64,000 bases of DNA from Lentimonas sp. CC4. Lineage in GTDB: Bacteria > Verrucomicrobiota > Verrucomicrobiia > Opitutales > Coraliomargaritaceae. Below the pieces are notes generated by a model. That model saw only the letters and a program-made list of their open reading frames with translations. It did no database searches and was not told where the DNA came from. The position numbers were made by a program, and so were the translations under genes. Every line of letters begins with the position of its first letter. Within the stretch, counting starts at the first letter, position 1. Positions 1 through 7,303 of this stretch are shown piece after piece. Location of the stretch: positions 1,240,001-1,304,000 of the forward strand of contig NZ_CACVBO010000001.1 in assembly GCF_902728235.1 (NCBI RefSeq). The letters run 5' to 3'.

Positions 1-438
1 GGTAAGACAGCAGGCGAAACCGCAGAAGTGCGCGTTGATCCAGCAAATGGCTACGGCGAGCCAAATCCAGCATTGGAGCAAGTGGTGCCTAAGGATCGTT
101 TCCAAGGCGTCGAAGACCTCCAGGCTGGCATGCAGTTTCAAGCTAACACAGACCAAGGCCCTGTCTCGGTTCGTGTTGTAAAAGTCGAAGGTGACGAAGT
201 CACAGTTGACGGCAACCACCCGCTTGCAGGCAAGCACCTCAATTTCAACGTGACAATTCAAGAAGTTCGCGCTGCGACTGAAGAAGAAATCGCACACGGC
301 CACATTCACCAGGGCGGCGGTTGCTGCGGTGGCGAAGGCAAAGAAGGTGGCTGCTGCAACGACGAGCCAAAGGGCGAAGGCGAATGCTGCAACTCCGACG
401 AGCCTAAGAGCGAAGAAGGCGGTTGCTGCTCGCACTAA
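1..438 (+). CDS. FKBP-type peptidyl-prolyl isomerase (SlyD-like), 3' part
   Basis: The reading frame is already open at the first base, so the start lies outside the window. The visible 145 residues are the end of an FKBP fold of the SlyD type: a partial flap (VDPANGYGEPNP), then an insert-in-flap-like segment, then the strand GNHPLAGKHLNFNVTI typical of SlyD-family proteins. These enzymes isomerise Xaa-Pro bonds and act as folding and metal chaperones in the cytoplasm. The last 50 or so residues form a flexible Gly/Glu-rich tail with HGHIH and four CC pairs spaced about 11-13 residues apart, ending GGCCSH. SlyD tails are Cys/His-rich and bind nickel, so metal binding is a reasonable inference. 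A strong terminator follows. The family call is confident; the metal is unknown. Confidence 0.88.
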   Translation, partial: GKTAGETAEVRVDPANGYGEPNPALEQVVPKDRFQGVEDLQAGMQFQANTDQGPVSVRVVKVEGDEVTVDGNHPLAGKHLNFNVTIQEVRAATEEEIAHGHIHQGGGCCGGEGKEGGCCNDEPKGEGECCNSDEPKSEEGGCCSH

Positions 439-476
439 GCGAGTGATTTCCAGTCATTAACCTTTTAAGAATCAAA

Positions 477-507
477 AGCCCCCGTTTTACGACGGGGGCT
501 TTTTTTG
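477..507 (+). terminator. Rho-independent terminator of the FKBP gene
   Basis: An inverted repeat (AGCCCCCGT, short loop, ACGGGGGCT) is followed directly by a run of seven T. It lies 38 bases after the isomerase stop codon. Confidence 0.93.
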
Positions 508-523
508 GTTCATCGCCAATTTC

Positions 524-1239
524 GAGAATCAGTTGTAGCGATGCGACGCTAGTCGCGTCTGTAATGGAGCGATCTGGCTTGGCAGTGGTCGACCTTGCTG
601 GCGCAAGTTCGCTACGCGGTGTTTAACCGAGAATCAGTTGTAGCGATGCGACGCTAGTCGCGTCTGTAATGGAGCGATCTGGCTTGGCAGTGGTCGACCT
701 TGCTGGCGCAAGTTCGCTACGCGGTTTTTTACCGAGAATTCAGTTGTAGCGATGCGACGCTAGTCGCGTCTGTAATGGAGCGATTTATCGTGCAGTGGTC
801 GACCTTGCTCGCGCAAGTTCGCTACGCGGTTTCTAACCGAGAATTCAGTTGTAGCGATGCGCCGCCAGTCGCGTCTGTAATGGAGCGATCGATCGTGCAG
901 TGGTCGACCTTGCTCGCGCAAGTTCGCTACGCGGTGTTTAACCGAGAATCAGTTGTAGCGATGCGACGCTAGTCGCGTCTGTTTTGGAGCGTCGATCGTG
1001 CAGTGGTCGACCTTGCTGGCGCAAGTTCGCTACGCGGTGTTTAACCGAGAATCAGTTGTAGCGATGCGACGCTAGTCGCGTCTGCTTGGGAGCGATCGAT
1101 CATGCAGTGGTCGACCTTGCTCGCGCAAGTTCGCTACGCGGTGTTTAACCGATAATCAGTTGTAGCGATGCGCCGCTAGTCGCGTCTGTTTTGGAGCGAT
1201 TTATCGTGCAGTGGTCGACCTTGCTCGCGCAAGTTCGCT
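524..1239. repeat. Tandem array of about seven 105-bp units
   Basis: Units begin GAGAATCAGTTGTAGCG at about 524, 629, 734, 839, 944, 1047 and 1151 (the last starts GATAATC and is cut short near 1239). Spacing is 105, 105, 105, 105, 103 and 104 bases. Each unit holds three nested dyads: GCGAC-GCTA-GTCGC, the palindrome GGTCGACC, and TTGC-TGGC-GCAA or its CTCG variant. Variation is concentrated between GTCTG and GCAGTGG and at the GCGGT tail, so copies have diverged a little. The long open frame across it (from 700) is a by-product of the repeat. The array fills the gap between two convergent genes. Confidence 0.93.
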
Positions 1240-1245
1240 GCTGCT

Positions 1246-1854
1246 CTAGTCCTCGCCTAAGCCGAAACCATCGAGAATATCCACGATCTCACGGGTGCTT
1301 TCAATGACGCGGATGATTTTGCCTCCGACTTCTAAAATTTCAGTGCCTTTCGGGATATCGGGTAGGCGTGCGAGAATCTCTTCGGGCAATGGTTTCGCCA
1401 CCTCGTCGACTTCCGGCTCTAGCACAGTGCCGACTTCGAGCTTCTTCTTCCAGCCAGGAGGCAGTTCGCCGCCACGGTCGACCTTCTTTTGTAGGCCGGG
1501 AGGGAGCTTCTTCTTAGACTTCTTCCAGCTGGCATTGCCCTTTTGCCAGTCTTCGAGCACTTCTTTGTCCTCTTTGGAGAACTTTAGATCCTTTGCGGGC
1601 TTTTTGTCCTGCTTCTCTTTTTTCGAGGCCTTGTCGTCAGATCCATCGGCTTCTTTATCCTTTTCCGCATCTTTAGCGACCGTCTTGCTCTCTTCAGTTG
1701 CTTGCTTCGCTTCTTTAGGCGTGTCTTTTGAGCTAAAAATGCGCTCAAACCACGATGGCTTTTTGTCTTCTGCTGGCTCGGCAGTCGTTGCTGCAGATAA
1801 GTGAAGGGCGCTTAGGCTGATAAGTGCGGCGAGGGTCATCAGGATTCGTTTCAT
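1246..1854 (-). CDS. Secreted RcnB/CigR-like protein
   Basis: The 202-residue product begins with a signal peptide (residues 1-21, cleavage around LHLSA-A). Residues 24-95 are a highly charged Lys/Glu/Asp stretch, probably disordered. From about 117 the motif LPPGLQKKV...GGELPPGW and the C-terminal GTEILEVGGKIIRVI segment match the RcnB-type domain (PF11776) as known from periplasmic RcnB and CigR proteins. RcnB affects nickel and cobalt homeostasis in E. coli; the role here is unknown. The stop codon lies a few bases from the end of the tandem repeat array. The ABC ATPase gene upstream is on the same strand, 71 bases away, so the two may be cotranscribed, but no functional link is evident. 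Confidence 0.72.
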   Translation of the reverse strand: MKRILMTLAALISLSALHLSAATTAEPAEDKKPSWFERIFSSKDTPKEAKQATEESKTVAKDAEKDKEADGSDDKASKKEKQDKKPAKDLKFSKEDKEVLEDWQKGNASWKKSKKKLPPGLQKKVDRGGELPPGWKKKLEVGTVLEPEVDEVAKPLPEEILARLPDIPKGTEILEVGGKIIRVIESTREIVDILDGFGLGED

Positions 1855-1925
1855 CGTTCACTAAGATGGCCAACAGTGTGCACGCAGCAATGCTTGAATG
1901 GCACCGCCGCTTTGTTCGGCAAGAC

Positions 1926-2735
1926 TTACTCGGCTTTCAGCTGCAAGCTCCAGCGATCAGCCTTATGATTGCGTCGCACTTGCAATGGAGCGCCGAAGGC
2001 CTGGCTCAAATTCTCGGAGTTGAGCACCTCGGATTTGGGGCCTTGCGCCAAGACCTTGCCATCCTTCAGCAGTAAGATGTGGGTGATCTCAGGGAAGATC
2101 TCTTCGATGTGGTGCGTGACCAGAACCAAGCGCGGGCCACGTTTTCGTAGAGCCAGTGTCTGTAGGCTCTCTAGGAACTGCTCGCGGGCGACGGGGTCGA
2201 GCCCTGCGCAAGGCTCATCGAGGATCAGGAGCTTCGGGCGAGCCATCAGAGAGCGGGCGATGAATACCTTTTGGCGTTCACCTTGGCTGAGTATACCCCA
2301 TGGACGGTCTGCCAGTGCACGCACTTTGAGCTGACTGAGGCAGCGGAGTGCTTTGGATGGATCCACGCTTTGTTCACGAGTCCAATAACCGAGCTGTGCG
2401 GTGGCGCCGCTTAAGACGGTTTCGATCGCGGGTTCATCCGCAGGCACGCGCCTTGTTAAGCTGCTGCTCACCATGCCAATGCGCTTTCGCATTTCGCTCC
2501 AATCAGATTTTCCGTAATGCCTACCAATGCACTCCATCGTGCCAGTCGTCGGACTGAGATAGCCTGTTAGTGCCGCAAGGAGCGACGTCTTGCCGCAACC
2601 ATTTGCTCCGAGAATTGCCCAGTGCTCGTCGGGCAGCACGCTCCAATTGACATCCTTCAGAATGGTCTTGTCGCCTCGGCGAAGCGACAGGCCCTTGATG
2701 GATAAAGCGGGGGGTGGGTTGTCAGAGTTTGGCAT
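1926..2735 (-). CDS. ABC transporter ATP-binding protein
   Basis: The 269-residue protein is a single nucleotide-binding domain. Visible motifs are Walker A GANGCGKT (43-50), signature LSQGE (149-153), Walker B LLILDEP (169-175) followed by the D-loop, and the switch histidine VTHH (206-209). The form resembles the iron-complex/molybdate (ModF-like) branch of ABC ATPases. No permease or binding protein lies next to it, so the transported substrate cannot be named; a soluble, non-transport role is also possible. It is on the same strand as the RcnB-like gene downstream. The family is certain, the substrate is not. Confidence 0.85.
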   Translation of the reverse strand: MPNSDNPPPALSIKGLSLRRGDKTILKDVNWSVLPDEHWAILGANGCGKTSLLAALTGYLSPTTGTMECIGRHYGKSDWSEMRKRIGMVSSSLTRRVPADEPAIETVLSGATAQLGYWTREQSVDPSKALRCLSQLKVRALADRPWGILSQGERQKVFIARSLMARPKLLILDEPCAGLDPVAREQFLESLQTLALRKRGPRLVLVTHHIEEIFPEITHILLLKDGKVLAQGPKSEVLNSENLSQAFGAPLQVRRNHKADRWSLQLKAE

Positions 2736-2846
2736 TTTGGCTGAGAGCTTAAGGTATTAGGTCGAGGTCTTGTTTCGCAAGTCCCTTTCGGATGCCAGCT
2801 CTCTAGAGCTTCGCGCTTCAGTGGTCGTTCGTTGAGTGTTTTTTTT

Positions 2847-2945
2847 GTGGAACATTATTCGTGGAACGGTCTGTATGTTCTGTCTATCTAGGGAAACGTG
2901 TTGTTCTTTATCGTTTGATTTTTCGTGGAACAATTAGCGTGGAAC
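2847..2945. promoter_or_regulatory. Two pairs of GTGGAAC direct repeats
   Basis: GTGGAAC occurs at 2847-2853, 2861-2867, 2925-2931 and 2939-2945. Within each pair the copies start 14 bases apart and are separated by 7-base, AT-rich linkers (ATTATTC and AATTAGC); the pairs themselves are 78 bases apart. The last copy ends four bases before the GTG start of the next gene. The arrangement could be an operator for a repressor binding two turns of DNA, or a small decayed repeat. No known regulator motif is recognised. Confidence 0.4.
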
Positions 2946-2949
2946 AGTA

Positions 2950-3615
2950 GTGTCGTCAGTCGAGCGCATTGATGTGTTGATTGAGCGTGAGCAGTATGCT
3001 GGATTTGAAACTGTGATTGCACCAACTGATTTTACCGACGAACTCGACTTGTATCTCTATCTGAGCGCCTCGGTGCAGCAGCAGTTCGATATCGCTAAAG
3101 AGGCAGTCTATAAAGATACGACCTATCAATTGCCCGAAGACTGGTGGTCGGTCTGGCGCTGCGAGATTTTAACCAGCGATCCGTCAGGCGAACAGCACGC
3201 GGTCTTGTTTACCAATTCGGCGACATTTTTCAGTTTCATCTGCCACGGCTTTAGCGACGACTTTGATGCGCTGGTCTCTGAGTTTGAAGGCGCGTTTCTC
3301 AGCTCACTAAAAGCGCAGGGCTTGCAACTACCCTCCAATGTCTCGACGCAGACGCGCCTGATTCGTGGGAATCCGCGTCGCTTGGTCGGGACGATGAAGG
3401 AGCTCAAAGGCCAGGCGCTGGCGATTGCATCGTGTCCTGATGGGCCAGTGCCGCCCGCTGAGATCGAGCGTCGCTTGCAGCACCGTCCCTGTAGCTCATT
3501 GAAGGAGATATTTCCAGACTATGAGTATCTCAAGCAGCTGAAGGCGAACCCGCCCTTCGGAGCCGATTTCGATGATACGGACGACGTGATCGTGCCGTTT
3601 CCAGGGTGTGAGTAA
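2950..3615 (+). CDS. DUF6933-like protein, paralogue A
   Basis: The 221-residue product has no signal peptide or membrane segment. It is clearly homologous to the protein encoded at 5130-5726: both share DELDLYLYLS/KELTVYLYVS, the block DWWSVWR, LFTNS/LFTNA followed by FFSF/LFSF, LSSLKAQGLQLP/LSNLKANGVQLP, and a C-terminal YLKQLKANPPFG. The LFTN-x-x-TLFSF and MN-x-LA elements resemble DUF6933 as I remember it; this has not been checked by search. No function is known. The GTG start at 2950 has no clear ribosome-binding site. A second GTG at 3013 lines up with the ATG of the paralogue (VIAP versus MIAP) and may be the true start. Confidence 0.62.
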   Translation: MSSVERIDVLIEREQYAGFETVIAPTDFTDELDLYLYLSASVQQQFDIAKEAVYKDTTYQLPEDWWSVWRCEILTSDPSGEQHAVLFTNSATFFSFICHGFSDDFDALVSEFEGAFLSSLKAQGLQLPSNVSTQTRLIRGNPRRLVGTMKELKGQALAIASCPDGPVPPAEIERRLQHRPCSSLKEIFPDYEYLKQLKANPPFGADFDDTDDVIVPFPGCE

Positions 3616-3742
3616 AGTCACCTGCGAAGTGAGTTTCAGGTTGATCGGCATCTGCACCAGTTAGACCTTTGGCGGCCATGCCTAAAGTCTCCAAATCTAA
3701 GAATCAAAAGCGCCGTTCACGAAGCTCGGAGACCTCCGTGAC

Positions 3743-3928
3743 TTGCACTGCGCTACTTGTGGTGGACCAGGCTCCGTTTGTGAAGAAAGCACTTTCGACC
3801 TGGCTTCTTGCAGAGAGCCTGTTTACGTGATCAACGCCGACATTGAAGCCGCAGTCAAAGCTTATGAAGAAGCCGCGTCCATTGGCAGCGATCCCGCGGC
3901 GGCAGCGCTAGAGCGGCTCGCTCCATGA
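3743..3928 (+). CDS. Possible small ORF or gene remnant
   Basis: A 61-residue frame begins at a TTG with no convincing ribosome-binding site. It starts HCATCGGPGSVC, which looks like half of a zinc knuckle, and ends in an Ala/Glu-rich helix (NADIEAAVKAYEEAA). A different frame opens at ATG 3678 with a basic N-terminus (MPKVSKSKNQKRRSR) and stops at 3830. A single frameshift would join the two into one small basic protein, so this may be a decayed gene between dinD and paralogue A. I do not recognise it. Confidence 0.25.
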   Translation: MHCATCGGPGSVCEESTFDLASCREPVYVINADIEAAVKAYEEAASIGSDPAAAALERLAP

Positions 3929-3942
3929 ACCTAAAAAATGAG

Positions 3943-4103
3943 TTGAACCGTTAATAAACGTTAATGGACGTTAATCAGAGGTTCTAAATACATACTGCTT
4001 AAATACTTGAGTGACGTCTCTAACTAGGAATGGCGTATTATCTCATTGTCCATTTTGGCAGTGGGCTGGATTGACGTTAATTAACGTCCATTAACGGTTT
4101 AAG
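3943..4103. repeat. Inverted TTAACGTCCATTAACG repeats
   Basis: The left arm (3943-3980) reads TTGAACCGTTAATAAACG followed by TTAATGGACGTTAATCAGAG. The right arm (4071-4103) carries the reverse complement of its core, AATTAACGTCCATTAACGG, with one ACGTTAAT-type unit missing. About 90 bases of AT-rich sequence lie between. Related single arms occur at 13134-13172 and, degenerate, at 8094-8118. The rest of 3929-4217 shows no gene. Confidence 0.7.
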
Positions 4104-4217
4104 AATCAGAGCCCATGCCAACTGCCGAATCTAGGATGATGTCTTGGGAGTGCTTAGCTCTGAATGCCTAGCACGAATAGCTTTCGTGCGACGATCTGTA
4201 GGGTGCTGCGGCTTCTT

Positions 4218-4257
4218 TTCTCTTAGAGATGAACTGAGTTTATAATTGCACTAGGTG
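4218..4257 (+). promoter_or_regulatory. Candidate dinD promoter and ribosome-binding site
   Basis: A perfect TATAAT lies at 4241-4246, 17 bases after a weak TTCTCT box at 4218. AGGTG at 4253-4257 is five bases before the ATG at 4263. No SOS-box-like dyad was recognised, but the LexA box of this lineage is not known to me. Confidence 0.35.
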
Positions 4258-4262
4258 AACAG

Positions 4263-5123
4263 ATGTATACTTTTATTGGCATGGATACCGAACTGATTCA
4301 TGGCTTAACGGGGACTTTCGAAGATCACGCGCAACAGACGGAGAGTGGCGTGGAGTTTTGGCTCGCTCGCGACTTGCAGCATTTGCTTGGGTATGGGAAG
4401 TGGGATAATTTTCTCAATGTCCTGTCTAAAGGAAAAACGGCTTGCGAAATCAGTGGTCATCCAACTTCGGACCATTTTGCCGACGTCGGGAAAATGGTCG
4501 ATTTAGGATCGGGGAGCGTTCGGAAAATCGACGACATCATGCTCACCCGCTACGCCTGCTACTTGATCGCACAGAATGGCGATCCGCGGAAGCAGGAGAT
4601 TGCGTTCGCCCAGACATACTTTGCGGTGCAGACCCGTAAGGCCGAATTGATTGAGCAACGCTTATTGGAGTCCGAGCGCGTGAATGCGCGCGAAAAGCTG
4701 AAGCAGACCGAAAAGGAGCTCTCCGCTGTAATCGACGAATTGACTGGCGGTGGACAAAACTTCGCAAAGATTCGCAGTAAAGGAGACGTGGCATTGTTCG
4801 GTCGGCCCACCCAAGCGATGAAAGAAACTTGGAACGTGCCCGACAAGCGTCCACTCGCAGACTTCGCGCCGACTATACTTTTAAAGGCCAAAGACTTTGC
4901 GGCTGAGATTACGATTCACAACGCCCGCGCGCATGAGATACGTGATGAGCCGCAAATTTCGAACGAGCACGTCACGAATAACCAGGCCGTCCGTGCTACA
5001 TTGATCGAACGTGGCATTCGACCTGAGGCATTGCCCGCTGCGGAGGACGTTAAAAAGGTCGAACGTCGCCTTGCATCCGAACAAAAGAAAAGCCTCCGAA
5101 GTCCAGAGGCGTTGGAGGAGTGA
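4263..5123 (+). CDS. dinD: DinD family DNA-damage-inducible protein
   Basis: The 286-residue protein matches the DinD family along its length: FWLARDLQHLLGYGKWDNF near residue 32, a DHFADVGK...GSGSVRKIDDIMLTRYACYLIAQNGDPRKQEIAFAQTYFAVQTRKAEL-type block, then a long charged helix region and a C-terminal SNEHVTNNQAVR segment. E. coli DinD is SOS-induced and is reported to inhibit RecA strand exchange. ATG 4263 follows an AGGTG ribosome-binding site; an in-frame ATG at 4281 is the alternative. The gene for a DUF6933-like protein starts six bases after its stop, so the two are probably cotranscribed. dinD genes are patchily distributed, which suits an accessory locus. Confidence 0.86.
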   Translation: MYTFIGMDTELIHGLTGTFEDHAQQTESGVEFWLARDLQHLLGYGKWDNFLNVLSKGKTACEISGHPTSDHFADVGKMVDLGSGSVRKIDDIMLTRYACYLIAQNGDPRKQEIAFAQTYFAVQTRKAELIEQRLLESERVNAREKLKQTEKELSAVIDELTGGGQNFAKIRSKGDVALFGRPTQAMKETWNVPDKRPLADFAPTILLKAKDFAAEITIHNARAHEIRDEPQISNEHVTNNQAVRATLIERGIRPEALPAAEDVKKVERRLASEQKKSLRSPEALEE

Positions 5124-5129
5124 TGACTG

Positions 5130-5726
5130 ATGATTGCACCCGTTAATTTTGACAAAGAACTGACAGTCTACCTATATGTGAGTGAACCCTTTCAGGAGCA
5201 GTTTGGGCTGAATCCGGAGAACCTGCCTGAGGATGTCGAGTTGGCACTGCCTGCGGACTGGTGGTCCGTTTGGCGAGCTGAGCAAATTCATTTTGAGGAT
5301 GATTTGTCGTGGGTGCTTTTCACCAATGCCAAGACATTGTTTAGCTTCTGCTATCGTGCCTATCGCGATGACTATGAAAGCATCATTCAAGAATTTGAGC
5401 ATGGATTTCTGAGCAACTTAAAAGCAAATGGCGTTCAACTGCCGCCGCAGGTGTCCACGCGTTTGGTGCCGATGGTAGGGCAGGCGGAAGAATTGAGCAA
5501 CAGTATGAATAGCTTGGCTGAGCACTATCTCGCCGATATCTACGAGCGCGATGCCAGTCGAGAGGACGCTGAAATTCGCTTATGGTCGATTCCCTGTAGC
5601 GAGATTGATTACGACCTGCCGGGCGAGGCGTATCTGCGTGAACTCAAAGTAAACCCACCCTTCGGAGTGGCAGTTGTTCTACCAGATGATGGCGATGACG
5701 ATCCTTTCTCCGAACCTGAACGGTAG
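5130..5726 (+). CDS. DUF6933-like protein, paralogue B
   Basis: The 198-residue protein is the paralogue of that at 2950-3615, with the shared blocks DWWSVWR, LFTNAKTLFSF, LSNLKANGVQLPPQVSTR and LRELKVNPPFG. NSMNSLAEHY and the PCSEI element also fit DUF6933 as remembered. The start is well supported: GGAGGAG at 5114-5120 stands nine bases before ATG 5130 and overlaps the end of dinD. Its position directly behind dinD suggests coupled expression. No catalytic motif, signal peptide or membrane segment is visible and the function is unknown. Confidence 0.66.
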   Translation: MIAPVNFDKELTVYLYVSEPFQEQFGLNPENLPEDVELALPADWWSVWRAEQIHFEDDLSWVLFTNAKTLFSFCYRAYRDDYESIIQEFEHGFLSNLKANGVQLPPQVSTRLVPMVGQAEELSNSMNSLAEHYLADIYERDASREDAEIRLWSIPCSEIDYDLPGEAYLRELKVNPPFGVAVVLPDDGDDDPFSEPER

Positions 5727-6310
5727 CGGCCCACGTCCTAAACGACATCTGTCGGACTTGTCTACTTTCGGAGTGGCAGGTTCACAGCTCGAAAATGGTT
5801 TAACCGCAGGTGAACGGGTGACAGTAGCAGCGGCATCCTGCCGCTTTAGTTCGGTCGGTAGCTGCGTGCTTCAGCCGCAGTTGACCGTGTTGGGTGCTTT
5901 CAGGGAAACAGTCGATCGATTCGGTGCCTGAGCAATATATGGATTCGTCGATCACACGAAATCGTCCCTCGGTAAACGAACCAATGAGGAAGCCAGCCTT
6001 GGAAGTTCATAACGCTTCCCAAGCTGGCTTACATACGTTGGCGCTGTTATTCGCGCTAACCTTTAATGTGAAGGCTTTCGCCGCGGCCATCCGCCGGGGG
6101 CGGTCGAACCTGAGCGACGCCTCGTGTCGCGTGTAGTTTACTGAAGCGTCTCCATTTTGATCGTAGGCTAGTTTGGCCCAGATCTAGGAGGCGCGGGTCT
6201 GTGTGGTTTCTGTTATTTTCCATGCACACAGTTTGCCATAAAACGAATCATATGAATAATAGATCTTTTAGGTCTTTTCGTTCGGTTTAATCGATATATA
6301 GTTTTTTCAT
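5727..6310. other. 584-bp gap with one strong hairpin
   Basis: No gene is supported here; the overlapping frames at 5674-5931 and 5894-6136 have no start signal or recognisable content. The region contains GCAGCGG-CATC-CTGCCGC near 5832 and the 16-bp inverted repeat listed separately at 5990-6030. The last 70 bases before 6311 are AT-rich and probably hold the promoter of the regulator gene. Confidence 0.6.
5990..6030. repeat. 16-bp inverted repeat
   Basis: AAGCCAGCCTTGGAAG is followed nine bases later by CTTCCCAAGCTGGCTT; 14 of 16 positions pair. There is no T run on either side, so it is not a classical terminator. It could be a transcript-stabilising hairpin or a small palindromic repeat. 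Confidence 0.6.
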
Positions 6311-7240
6311 ATGAAACTGCCATGGCTCAATTATCATCACCTTCTCTACTTTAGAACCATCGCGCGTGAAGGCGGTGTGAATCGGGCCGCTGAGGCGCTA
6401 GGTTTGTCTCAATCGACTCTCAGTGCGCAACTCAAAGACCTAGAGACTTCTTTAGGCACGCCGTTGTTTCATCGCGAAGGGCGTAGGCTCGTGCTCACGG
6501 AAGCGGGGCAAACCGCGCTCGAATATGCAGAAGATATTTTTGATATGGGCGATGAGTTGCGCTCGTGGTTTGCGAGCCAACATCACCCAGATCTTAAAAC
6601 GGTGCGCATCGGCACGACCGGTCCACTCTCAAAGGTGCTGCAATTTGAGATTTTACGTCCTTTGGCGATGGCAGGCGAAACGAAGGCTCAAGTCATTCAG
6701 AATGATTATTCGGAGCTGATTGATAAGTTAAAGAAGCATCAACTAGACATCGTTCTATCGAATTTACCGTTAAGCGAGATGGATACGGATCTGCTCGATG
6801 CTCATCTGCTTGGAGAGATGCCGGTCTATCTGGTCGGCCGACCACCATTCAAAATTCCGGACCTCAAATTTCCAAAGTGGCTGGAGGGCATCCCAGTATT
6901 TTTACCATCTTCAAGAACATCGGCCCGTATGGATTTTGATGCATTGATGACTCGCGCTGGCATTAAGCCGCAGGTGCAAGCCGAAGTCGACGATACCGGG
7001 CTTTTAAGAATGCTTTCCCTCTCAGGCGCAGGCCTCGCACTTGTGCCCGAGATCGGCGTGCAGTTTGAGCTCTCGCAGCGCAAACTCTTACGCATTGAAA
7101 AGGTGCCTAAAGTAAAGGAGCGGTTTTACGCGATCACCACCCACCGCAAGAAACTGCCGCCACAGGTCAACGAGATCATTGAAACTGCCAAGCAGGCATT
7201 ACTCACCGCCAATGAGAAGATGCGGGAGCGAAAAGTATGA
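6311..7240 (+). CDS. LysR-family regulator, NhaR-like
   Basis: The 309-residue protein has an N-terminal winged helix (LNYHHLLYFRTIAREGGVNR, then AAEALGLSQSTLSAQLKDLE, residues 6-45) and a LysR substrate-binding domain. The LNYHHLLYF opening, the wing PLFHREGRRLVLTEAG and the DIFDMGDEL linker helix are typical of NhaR-type activators, which respond to sodium or pH in enterobacteria. No antiporter gene lies nearby, so the target is unknown. The nearest partner is the membrane protein gene downstream, but the gap and codon context do not show an operon. ATG 6311 follows a very AT-rich stretch. Confidence 0.82.
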   Translation: MKLPWLNYHHLLYFRTIAREGGVNRAAEALGLSQSTLSAQLKDLETSLGTPLFHREGRRLVLTEAGQTALEYAEDIFDMGDELRSWFASQHHPDLKTVRIGTTGPLSKVLQFEILRPLAMAGETKAQVIQNDYSELIDKLKKHQLDIVLSNLPLSEMDTDLLDAHLLGEMPVYLVGRPPFKIPDLKFPKWLEGIPVFLPSSRTSARMDFDALMTRAGIKPQVQAEVDDTGLLRMLSLSGAGLALVPEIGVQFELSQRKLLRIEKVPKVKERFYAITTHRKKLPPQVNEIIETAKQALLTANEKMRERKV

Positions 7241-7303
7241 GGGACGTCGTTCTATTGCTGCGGCTCACTGGGATCCATGCTTGCAACCGTTTGCTAATGC
7301 TGG

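Noticed and set aside
700-972. 90-residue coding frame
   Set aside because: It is an in-phase reading of the 105-bp tandem repeat and has no ribosome-binding site.
524-1239. CRISPR-like array
   Set aside because: The 105-bp units are contiguous with no unique spacers, and no cas gene is nearby.
1295-1804. 169-residue frame opposite the RcnB-like gene
   Set aside because: Ser/Phe-rich shadow of a Lys/Glu-rich gene.
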